A stretch of DNA of 64,000 nt from Salinibacter grassmerensis (GTDB taxonomy: Bacteria > Bacteroidota > Rhodothermia > Rhodothermales > Salinibacteraceae): positions 1 through 64,000 of the forward strand of contig NZ_CAMTTF010000008.1 of NCBI RefSeq assembly GCF_947077765.1, written 5' to 3'. Below the pieces are notes generated by a model. That model was not told the DNA's origin, searched no databases, and worked only from the letters and a program-made list of their open reading frames with translations. The translations under genes and the position numbers were made by a program. Positions 56,919 through 64,000 of the stretch are shown one piece after another (the stretch's first letter is position 1; every line of letters begins with the position of its first letter).

Positions 56919-57314
56919 AGCAGTACCAGGAGCGAACGAGCGAGAACGGCGACGACGGACTGTGCGGGAAGGGCCTCGGACCGCGAGCCCGCGGAGAAGA
57001 ACACGGACGGCTGCACCGCGAATCTGTCAAGGACGGCCCCTAGACTCCAACTCAGGAGAACGGCCACTCTTGCCGGACGAGTCATGGCGTCTGTAGGGAC
57101 GAAAAGGAAAAGGGCAGTTGTACCCGTGGTAGAGGTCAACACCTGTGCCAGGTCTCAAAAGCCCGCCTCAGCGCCGCTGAGGCAAGTCTGAGTGGCACGT
57201 TCGGGCCTGAAGTGTGCGCATTCGCACAGCCCCCTGCGCGTCAGCGCACGATGGATGGAGGCGCCCGCAACTGGGCACGAAACGCCAATGCCTGTTCCCA
57301 TCTGAGTCCCCGTC
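56919..57314. other. Intergenic region upstream of the second ABC ATPase
   Basis: These 396 bases separate the small gene at 57315-57599 from the ATPase. A perfect TGTGCG/CGCACA hairpin lies at 57213-57228. A short minus-strand frame ends by overlapping the ATPase start, but its codon use is poor (see rejected list). The promoter of the downstream three-gene unit is probably here, though I cannot point to hexamers. Confidence 0.4.
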
Positions 57315-57599
57315 TCAGTCCCCAGCGTTCGGAGCCTCAGTGCTCTTCCTCCGCCGATGACACGTGATGGGCACGGCCCTGCCTTCCGGCACCCCGATCT
57401 GCACAAGCGACCAGTCCGAGTTGTAGTTGTCGAGGAAGGCGCGGATCTGCTCGGCCCGCTCCCCGGGCGTGACCTCAGGGCCCCAGGTGACCGTTTCGAT
57501 GCGGTACTCCATCAGAAGTGTTCGCCCGCCGACCGTGACCTCCAGCTCGAGGGTCTCGTCCGCCTCGGGCATGAGGATCGGAATGCTGACTTGGCCCAT
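57315..57599 (-). CDS. Small protein between the two ABC units, unknown function
   Basis: A 94-residue soluble protein. Its first half is beta-rich and acidic (MGQVSIPILMPEADETLELE, then TVGGRTLLMEYRIETV). An amphipathic helix (GERAEQIRAFLDNYNSDW) and the strand SLVQIGVPEGRAVPITCHRRRK follow. There is no signal peptide. It lies between permease two and ATPase two on the same strand. I recognise no family. The layout of two strands and a helix ending in a short strand recalls small cytosolic adaptors. Confidence 0.6.
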   Translation of the reverse strand: MGQVSIPILMPEADETLELEVTVGGRTLLMEYRIETVTWGPEVTPGERAEQIRAFLDNYNSDWSLVQIGVPEGRAVPITCHRRRKSTEAPNAGD

Positions 57600-57751
57600 G
57601 GCGTCGCCGCTATTTTGCTGTTCGCCCGCGAAGCTTGCCCATTGCTCCCCGCTGACTGTTGGTCCGTTATTGCAAATCGGTTGTAAATCGTCGGAGCGAT
57701 CCGGGCAGCACCCACGCCCGACGGCCAGCGCCTAACAGTCAACCCGTCTGC

Positions 57752-60157
57752 TCATTCGTCGCGAAGCGTCCGGGCCGGGTCGGTCTGCGCGGCACGGACC
57801 GTCTGCGACCCGACCGCGAGGAACGCTAATACGCCCAAGCCCGCGGCACTCAGCACGAACGGCAGCGCGCCCATCTCAATCCGGTAGGCCATGCTGCGGA
57901 GCCAAAGCCGGTTCAGCCACCACGCCAGGGGCAGGCCCAGCGCCCCCGCGGCGCCCACCAGCCACAGGAAGTCCTTCGACAACAGCCCTACGACGGAGGG
58001 CACGGTCGCGCCCAGTGCTTTCCGAATCCCGATCTCGCGGGTGCGGGTCTGCACCGTGTAGGTGGCAATGCCGAGCAGGCCCAGGCACCCGATGAGGGCG
58101 GCCAGGGCTGCCACCAGCGCCAGGACGCCCCCGGCCTCAGCGATCGGCGTCACAACCCCGCTCCGTACGATCTCGTCGTAGCGGCGCACGTCGGGAGGGT
58201 TCACGGAATCGAACTGCTGCCACGTGCTACTCAGGGCGGTGAGGGCGGCCTGCTCCTGTGACGAGGCCACCTCGGCGATGGCGGCCCGAAACCCAGCCGG
58301 GTCGTAGCGAAACACCACCGGCTGATCCGGCGACTCCGAAAAACGGATGTAGAAGTTTGGGGTGACGGCGGCGATGCGGACCTGGCGCGTGGTGTCGCGC
58401 CGCTCCATCATCACGGGCGCGCCGAGGGCCGACTTCGCCGACTCGAACCCGAGCGTGCGGGTCGCCGCCTTGTTGGCGACGATCACCTGCCCATCTTCAA
58501 ATCGCGCCTCCGACCACTCGTCGGTCGTCGTTAGGGGAACGTCGAGGATCCGAAGCGCCTCGTAGTCGGCCGGGTAGTAGATCGACGCAAAGGAATCGGC
58601 AATGTGGGCCGAGTGGAGAGACGCGGTGGTGGTGCGCCCGTCGAGGGGGAGGTTGCGCACCGCACCCACCTGCTCAACGCCGGTGACGGCCCGGGCCTCC
58701 TGCCGGAAGGGCGTCATCGGGGCGTCTTGCAACGCCACGCGCGCAACATGGTCGGTCCGGACGCCTGCATTGTCCCGCTGCTCCATGTGCTGGACCTGCT
58801 GGTAGACCAGCGCCGCGGTCACGATCACCACGATGGCAACGGTAAACTGGAGCACCGTGAGAACCTTGCGTAGGGTCATCCAGCCCAACCCGGGCGTCTC
58901 GCTCTGCGCACTGGCCTTGAGCACCCGCGCCGGACGGAATTTCGACAGGTGCCACGCCGGATAGAGGCCGGCCACGGCCCCCACGCCCAGCGCAAAGAGC
59001 AGGAAGGCCCCGTACACGAGCGGGCCCTGCCGCACGTCAATCTGAGCGCCGAGGGTCTGATGGATCGAGAGTTGGTTATACAGGGGCACGAGTCCCTGCA
59101 GGAGTACAAGCGCGAGGCCCAGTGCCAGCAGCGACACGATGGTGCCCTCCGCAACAAATTGCCCCATTACCTGCCGCCGCCGGGCCCCCACAGCTTTTCG
59201 GACGCCCACCTCCCGGGCCCGCGTGAGCGACCGGGCGGTCGATAAGTTGACGTAGTTGAAGGCGGCCGCCACCAGCACCAGCAGCGCCAGAATGCCCAGA
59301 AAGTACCCGATGACTGACGGCAGCATCCCCGTCGCAATCTCGTTGGGGAGGAGCTCGCTCAGCGGCAGTGCCGAGAGGGCCTGCAGCCGGAACGCCTCCG
59401 GCGGCACGCCCTCCGCCGACGGGGGTGGCAGGTACTGCTCCTCGATCTGCCGGAGGGTCGGCGCCAGGTCGGCCGGCGTGGTGCCGGGCGCGAGGCGGAG
59501 ATACGTGTAGTAGGCATAACCTCTATCCCAGTCGCTCTCAATCTCCTCGGCCCGGGTCTGCTGGAGGGTGGCGAACGAATACAGCACGTCGAAGTCCAGG
59601 TGCGACCGATAGGCGTCGCGGTCCACGACGCCAGTAACGGTGAAGGTGCCCATCTCCTTAAGCTGAAAGGTGCGGCCCATCGGGTTTTGGTCCCCGTACA
59701 GCTGGGTTTCGAAGTCCTGGGCGATCACCGCGGTGTAGGGATCACTCAAGACCTCTGCCGCCCTTCCGGCCTCCAGCTGAAAGCCAAAGAGGTCGAAGAA
59801 CTGCGGCTCGGCGTAGAGGCCCTGGGCACGGAATCCGCGGTTATCCTGCGACACGTTGCGGTCGGTGCGCCGCAGACGCGTGGCCGTTTCGAGGCCCGCG
59901 ACCCCGTCCCGAAGTACCGGCGCCAGTCCCGCCGGCGACGGGGCGTACGGGTCCGGATTCTCCTGATGGGTGGTCGTGACGCGATGGATGCGCTCGCTGT
60001 CGGGATGGAAGTCGTCGTGCGTCACCTGATCCCAGAAGAGCAGGCCCACGAGCAGGCAGACAGCCATCCCCGCCGCTAGGCCCACCACGTTGATGGCGGT
60101 GATGCCCTTCTGCTTCCAGAGCGTGCGGAGCGCAATCTTGAGGTAGTTGCGGAGCAT
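57752..60157 (-). CDS. MacB/FtsX-type ABC transporter permease (second in array)
   Basis: An 801-residue permease. The N-terminal span begins MLRNYLKIALRTLWKQKG and continues ITAINVVGLAAGMAVCLLVG. FtsX-type hinge motifs are RAREVGVRKAVGARRRQV and RTREIGIRKALGATVPSV, and the C terminus is AQTDPARTLRDE. It follows permease one after 97 bases without an intervening ATPase. Identity with the others looks low outside the hinges, so the duplications are old. It probably pairs with permease one or acts as a homodimer with the upstream ATPase. Confidence 0.9.
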   Translation of the reverse strand: MLRNYLKIALRTLWKQKGITAINVVGLAAGMAVCLLVGLLFWDQVTHDDFHPDSERIHRVTTTHQENPDPYAPSPAGLAPVLRDGVAGLETATRLRRTDRNVSQDNRGFRAQGLYAEPQFFDLFGFQLEAGRAAEVLSDPYTAVIAQDFETQLYGDQNPMGRTFQLKEMGTFTVTGVVDRDAYRSHLDFDVLYSFATLQQTRAEEIESDWDRGYAYYTYLRLAPGTTPADLAPTLRQIEEQYLPPPSAEGVPPEAFRLQALSALPLSELLPNEIATGMLPSVIGYFLGILALLVLVAAAFNYVNLSTARSLTRAREVGVRKAVGARRRQVMGQFVAEGTIVSLLALGLALVLLQGLVPLYNQLSIHQTLGAQIDVRQGPLVYGAFLLFALGVGAVAGLYPAWHLSKFRPARVLKASAQSETPGLGWMTLRKVLTVLQFTVAIVVIVTAALVYQQVQHMEQRDNAGVRTDHVARVALQDAPMTPFRQEARAVTGVEQVGAVRNLPLDGRTTTASLHSAHIADSFASIYYPADYEALRILDVPLTTTDEWSEARFEDGQVIVANKAATRTLGFESAKSALGAPVMMERRDTTRQVRIAAVTPNFYIRFSESPDQPVVFRYDPAGFRAAIAEVASSQEQAALTALSSTWQQFDSVNPPDVRRYDEIVRSGVVTPIAEAGGVLALVAALAALIGCLGLLGIATYTVQTRTREIGIRKALGATVPSVVGLLSKDFLWLVGAAGALGLPLAWWLNRLWLRSMAYRIEMGALPFVLSAAGLGVLAFLAVGSQTVRAAQTDPARTLRDE

Positions 60158-60254
60158 GGGATTTCAGACTTGGTGTTGAGGACCGAGGCGTTGTGATGCT
60201 GATGGGTTGAGGAAGCGAATCTCCTGAGCACCCACGCCCCTGAACCGGTGAATG

Positions 60255-62651
60255 CTATTCCTCCCGAAGCGCGGGGGCCGGGTCCACGAGGGCGGCGCGG
60301 ATCGAGTGCACGCTCACGGTGCCGAGCGCGAGGAGTGCCACCACGATGCCGGCGCTCAGAAAGAGCCACGGCCCCAGATCCACGCGGTAGGCAAAGCCCT
60401 CCAGCCACGCCTGCGCGCCGAGATAAGCCCCCGGCGCGGCTACGACAAACGCGATGCCGACGAGGGCGAGGAAGTCCTTCGACAGCAGGCCAAGGAGGTG
60501 GCTCATCGTCGCCCCCAGCACCTTGCGGATGCCAATTTCTTTCCGGCGCTGCCGCACCGTGAAGGCCGCGAGTCCGAGGAGGCCCAGGCACGCCACGAAC
60601 AGGGCCAGGCCCGCGAAGCCGCCGAAGATGGATGCGAGACGCCGTTCGGCCTGGTACTGGCGCTCGAAATCTGCGTCGAGGAAGAAGTGCTCGGTCGGAT
60701 ACGCCGGGTAGAGATCGTTCGACGTCTGCCGCAGGTGATCGAGGGCCTGCGATGCCTGACCGGGGCCTACTCGCATCGCTGCGTACTCGTAGCCTTCGGG
60801 GGCGAAGCGCAAAAAGAGAGGCTCGATTTTTTGTCGGAGCGAGAAGTGATGGTAGTCTTCAACGACGCCTACGACCTCGTAAAGAGTCTTTTCGTTGCGG
60901 CGCATTGTCTTTCCGACCGCCGTCCTGGGGCGATCCCATCCGTTCACCTCCACAGCCGTCTCGTTGACGAGTACCGGGCGCGGATCTTTTGCACCCCGGT
61001 CCCCTGGACGAAAGCCACGTCCAGCAATGACCTCCAAGTCGAGGGTTTCCAAATAGTCCGCATCCACGTCGTACCGGCGCAGGTCGCGCGTCTCGTCGTC
61101 GGGATGTCCCTCCGGACGCACCACAATGCCGTCGGCAATCGAGCGGCCCGGCACGCCGCCCGTCACGGCGGCCCGTTGAATGCTGGGCGCGCGCGACAGC
61201 TCCTGCTTCAGCGTGCGATACTGCTGGGCGACCAATGTGTCCGGCACCGGACGCAGGTCGGCCACGAGCACCTGCTTGTCCTGAAAGCCCAGATCCTGGC
61301 CCTGCATGTACGCGAACTGGCGGAGGATCACGGCGACGCCAATCACGAGGGCCATGGCCACGCCAAACTGAAAGACCACGAGCCCCTTACGAAGCCACTG
61401 CCGCTGCCGCGATCCGGTCAGGAAATCCTGAAGCACGCGCGCCGGCTGGAAGCGGGAGAGGACCAGGGCCGGGTAGCTCCCGGCCAGGACCCCCACCATG
61501 GTCACGCCCACGATGGCCCCTACGATTACCGTGGGGGCTGCCAACGTTGAGACCGAAAGCGTCTTTCCACTAACGGCGTTCACGAGCGGCAGGCCCACCG
61601 CCACGAGGCCCACCGCCAGAACCGCCCCGGACAGTACCGTCAAGACCGACTCGGCGAGAAACTGCCCGGCGAGGCCGCTCTGCGTGGCCCCGATCGCCTT
61701 GCGCACGCCGACCTCGCGGGCGCGGTCCATCGACCGCGCCGTCGCCAGGTTCATGAAGTTGATACACGCAACCAGCAGCACGAGGACGGCGATGCCTGCA
61801 AAGAGGGAGACAGTTTGAATGTCGCCCGATTCGCTTAGGGCATAGCGCCGGTCGGAGTGAAGGTGGATGTCTGAGACCTGCTGCAAGCTGAGAATAGACG
61901 TCATCCCAAGGACCTCCTGTACGCGCCCGCCCGTCTCTTCGTCGACGAACTGGGCGATGTCTTCCTCAAACGACTGAACGTCGGCGCCACTGGACAGAAC
62001 GAGATACGTGTAGGCGTTGATGTTGCCCCAACTCTGCTGCTGAGAGTCGCTGAGGCTCGAGTACGAGAAGACGCCTTCAAACTGGAGGTGAGTATTCGCT
62101 GGTGGGTCGTCCACGATCCCTGTCACCGTGTATTCGGTCTCGTCCGCCACGATCGTCTGTCCCATCGGATCCTGGTCGCCGAAGTACGTCCTTGCGGTCC
62201 GCTCCGTCAGCACCACCGACCTCGGCGCCCGTAGCGCTGTCGAATCGCCCCGCTGCAGCGTAAACCCGAAGGATTCGAAAAGGTCGGGCTCGGCGTAGAA
62301 AAACGACCGATCCCGGTAAAACTGCGCCCCCACCTTCACGGTCGGTTCTCGGGCGTTGTGCAGCCGAACAGCCGTCTCTACCTCCGGATATTTGCGCTCT
62401 AGGATCGGGCCGACCGGCTGAGGGGTGGATGCGAGTTCTCGCACATGATCGTCTCCTTTCAGGTCCGTGACCACCCGGTGGAGCCGATCGCCTGTGGGGT
62501 GAAAGTCGTCGTAGCTGAGCTCGTCGGCCACGTAGAGCCCGATGCACGCGCACACGGCGAGGCCCACGGCCAGTCCGAGGACGTTGATGGTCGTGTAGCC
62601 GAGGTGGCGGCGCATGCGCCGGAGCGCCACGGTGAGGTGGTTGCGGAGCAT
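60255..62651 (-). CDS. MacB/FtsX-type ABC transporter permease (first in array)
   Basis: A 798-residue permease with the N-terminal span after MLRNHLTVALRRMRRHLGYT, hinge motifs RAREVGVRKAIGATQSGL and RRKEIGIRKVLGATMSHL, and the diverged C terminus ALVDPAPALREE. The periplasmic domain between the first spans is about 230 residues. It is preceded by the 68-codon permease remnant (73 bases upstream) and by the ATPase at 63016-63720. It is most likely the main partner of that ATPase. Confidence 0.9.
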   Translation of the reverse strand: MLRNHLTVALRRMRRHLGYTTINVLGLAVGLAVCACIGLYVADELSYDDFHPTGDRLHRVVTDLKGDDHVRELASTPQPVGPILERKYPEVETAVRLHNAREPTVKVGAQFYRDRSFFYAEPDLFESFGFTLQRGDSTALRAPRSVVLTERTARTYFGDQDPMGQTIVADETEYTVTGIVDDPPANTHLQFEGVFSYSSLSDSQQQSWGNINAYTYLVLSSGADVQSFEEDIAQFVDEETGGRVQEVLGMTSILSLQQVSDIHLHSDRRYALSESGDIQTVSLFAGIAVLVLLVACINFMNLATARSMDRAREVGVRKAIGATQSGLAGQFLAESVLTVLSGAVLAVGLVAVGLPLVNAVSGKTLSVSTLAAPTVIVGAIVGVTMVGVLAGSYPALVLSRFQPARVLQDFLTGSRQRQWLRKGLVVFQFGVAMALVIGVAVILRQFAYMQGQDLGFQDKQVLVADLRPVPDTLVAQQYRTLKQELSRAPSIQRAAVTGGVPGRSIADGIVVRPEGHPDDETRDLRRYDVDADYLETLDLEVIAGRGFRPGDRGAKDPRPVLVNETAVEVNGWDRPRTAVGKTMRRNEKTLYEVVGVVEDYHHFSLRQKIEPLFLRFAPEGYEYAAMRVGPGQASQALDHLRQTSNDLYPAYPTEHFFLDADFERQYQAERRLASIFGGFAGLALFVACLGLLGLAAFTVRQRRKEIGIRKVLGATMSHLLGLLSKDFLALVGIAFVVAAPGAYLGAQAWLEGFAYRVDLGPWLFLSAGIVVALLALGTVSVHSIRAALVDPAPALREE

Positions 62652-62724
62652 GGCTTTGGGGGTCTAGTGTGAAGGTTGAGGGCAGAGCACATGTCCTTGA
62701 GCACCGGGATCCCCAGAGCAGAAT

Positions 62725-62931
62725 TCATTCGTCCCGCAGCGTCGTCGCTGGGTCGGTGCGGGCGGCGCGGAGGGCGTGTACGCTTGCGGTGAGGCCGGCA
62801 ATCAGGAGGGCGCCCGCGGCGGTCACCACGAAGGGAAGGGCGCCGAGCGCCAGCCCTATGATGTTGAGGACGGCGTACAGAGGACGACGTCGGATGCGTC
62901 GGAGGGCGATCGTAAGCGTATTGAGGGGCAC
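62725..62931 (-). pseudogene. Permease remnant with large internal deletion
   Basis: This short frame (68 codons from GTG 62931) joins the first 22-25 residues of a MacB-type permease (NTLTIALRRIRRRPLYAVLN) to what should be the last 35 or so, ending in ARTDPATTLRDE. The roughly 730 residues normally between are missing, without a frameshift at the junction. It sits between the ATPase and the first intact permease, where another permease gene would be expected. A role as a mini-protein is possible but a deletion relic is far more likely. Confidence 0.8.
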
Positions 62932-63015
62932 GGACTGAAGTGTTCTTGTTGTGATGGAGGGGACGAAAAACCGCTCGGTCCAAGAGGGCCAGCCCACACG
63001 TTACGCGAACACGAG

Positions 63016-63720
63016 TCAGACCCCAGGATGGGCGGCGTACTCCTGCTCGATGAAGTTTTCGGAGACGACCTTGCCATCGAACAGGTGGATGGTGCGGGCC
63101 GAGTACTCGGCGTCGGCGGGGGAGTGGGTCACCATCACGATGGTGGTGCCCGCCTCGTTGAGGTCCGAGAGCAGCTCCATCACCTGCGCGCCGTTCGTGG
63201 AGTCGAGGTTCCCGGTCGGCTCGTCGGCCAGGATCAGCTTCGGGTTGGCCACCACCGCGCGCGCCACGGCCACCCGCTGCTGCTGGCCTCCGGACAACTG
63301 CTGCGGAAAGTGATCGCGGCGGTGGGCGATCTGCACCCGATCCAGGGCCGCCTCCACCCGTTCGCTGCGCTCGGCGGAGGGGGTGTCGAGGTAGAGGAGG
63401 GGCAGCTCCACGTTCTCGTAGACGGTGAGCTCGTCGATCAGGTTAAAGCTCTGAAAGACGAACCCGATGTTGCCCTTCCGGAGCTTCGCGCGCTGGCGCT
63501 CGCTGCGGTCGCCGACCTCCTGCCCGTCGAACGCGTAGCGGCCCTCGGTCGGGGCGTCGAGCAGGCCGAGCACGTTGAGGAGGGTAGACTTGCCGCAGCC
63601 GGACGGGCCCATCACCGACACGAACTCGCCGGTGTCGATCTCGATGTTGACGCCGTTGAGGGCCAGGGTTTCGACCTCGTCGGTGCGGTAGACCTTCTGT
63701 AGGTTCTCGGTCTTGATCAT
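63016..63720 (-). CDS. ABC transporter ATP-binding protein, MacB/LolD type
   Basis: A 234-residue ATPase. Walker A is GPSGCGKSTLLN, the Q-loop is in IGFVFQSFNL, the signature is LSGGQQQRVAVARA, Walker B is [12 protein letters not shown], and the H-loop is in VTHSPADAEY. It resembles the ATPase of MacB and LolCDE systems that couple to FtsX-type permeases. It is the first gene of the minus-strand array; the permease remnant and two intact permeases follow. The ATG at 63720 is the first in frame. Confidence 0.95.
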   Translation of the reverse strand: MIKTENLQKVYRTDEVETLALNGVNIEIDTGEFVSVMGPSGCGKSTLLNVLGLLDAPTEGRYAFDGQEVGDRSERQRAKLRKGNIGFVFQSFNLIDELTVYENVELPLLYLDTPSAERSERVEAALDRVQIAHRRDHFPQQLSGGQQQRVAVARAVVANPKLILADEPTGNLDSTNGAQVMELLSDLNEAGTTIVMVTHSPADAEYSARTIHLFDGKVVSENFIEQEYAAHPGV

Positions 63721-64000
63721 GGGCTTTTCTTACTGGTTGGAAAAAGTGTGGCTGATGCTTGAGCGTAGACCGGGGGCGCCTCCATTCCCCCTAGCGAGGC
63801 AGAAAGGCGACGAATACGAATTCGATCGGCACTCGTTACTCGTCACCCGATGTTGCCGTTGCGTCCGTCCAGGCGGTCCGCCGCGCCCGAGCACGGATGA
63901 TGCAGGGCTGGACGGCGGCGGTTTGATCACTGGAGACCATATTTGTGGCTCTAATAAAAGGTCAGATCCGATTTTGATGTCGGGTCGAAGGCCGTGCACG
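63721..64000. other. Region upstream of the ABC array, no gene recognised
   Basis: The last 280 bases contain only a short minus-strand frame that lacks the acidic, GC3-rich character of neighbouring genes. The promoter for the ABC array should lie here; an AT-rich patch at 63935-63980 is the best place, but no clear hexamers are seen. The window ends before the next gene. Confidence 0.4.

Noticed and set aside
56915-57085. Short minus-strand frame ending in an ATGA overlap with the second ABC ATPase
   Set aside because: The overlap suggests coupling, but the codons have lower GC3 than neighbouring genes, the protein lacks acidic residues and no family is evident. It may be worth checking by conservation.
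63730-63999. 89-codon minus-strand frame upstream of the ABC array
   Set aside because: Ser/Pro/Arg-rich translation without the acidic bias of real genes here and no motif; more likely promoter region.

Overview
The window is a GC-rich chromosome segment from a member of the Bacteroidota/Rhodothermota lineage, most likely a Salinibacter-like extreme halophile. I infer this from three things. The predicted proteins are strongly acidic. Start codons almost never have a Shine-Dalgarno sequence. Several families are typical of the lineage: a DUF3078 outer-membrane protein, a DUF5103/type IX secretion plug-like lipoprotein, an Hc1-type histone-like protein and roughly 800-residue MacB/FtsX-type permeases. 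The species call is inference from composition and gene content, not from a database match. No insertion sequence, prophage, CRISPR array or rRNA operon is visible.

Region 1 (1-12.7 kb) is the conserved transcription/translation cluster: the 3' end of tuf, tRNA-Trp(CCA), secE, nusG, rplK, rplA, rplJ, rplL, rpoB and rpoC, closed by a strong intrinsic terminator. Its unusual part is the 577-base rplL-rpoB spacer. It contains a chain of hairpins, one of which carries a 14-base match to the conserved helix III/loop C segment of 5S rRNA. The rpoB-rpoC spacer carries a heptanucleotide tandem repeat with inverted copies.

Region 2 (12.7-24.3 kb) is a mixed metabolic and envelope region. It holds a fused phytol-kinase-like/DUF92 membrane protein, a Na+-coupled dicarboxylate/glutamate symporter, a class II CPD photolyase, small membrane and zinc-ribbon proteins, a hotdog thioesterase-like protein, an M20 peptidase, a PBP4-type D-Ala-D-Ala carboxypeptidase and an spmA-spmB pair. 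Region 3 (24.4-33.2 kb) has an ACT-less aspartokinase beside a DapB-fold dehydrogenase and an RluA pseudouridine synthase. These are followed by a heme cluster: hemF, hemH, a methyltransferase, hemL, and an MFS transporter split by a frameshift in a G7 run.

Region 4 (33.2-51.2 kb) contains stress and housekeeping genes. These include two tandem double-domain Usp proteins, pyrF, a long acyl-CoA dehydrogenase, a degenerate acetylglutamate-kinase-like protein, the histone-like gene, a membrane metallopeptidase overlapping a T9SS plug-like lipoprotein, cspA with a near-consensus promoter, an M14 peptidase, a saccharopine-dehydrogenase-like protein, a Mn-type superoxide dismutase, a DJ-1/PfpI protein and a membrane pentapeptide-repeat protein.

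Region 5 (51.2-63.7 kb, all minus strand) is a tandem array of MacB/FtsX-type ABC exporter genes: two ATPases, four large permeases and a 68-codon permease remnant produced by a large internal deletion. No single undescribed system stands out. The best leads are the rplL-rpoB leader, the ferrochelatase with an Asn at the conserved Glu position, the G7 frameshift, the degenerate amino-acid kinase and the permease array.
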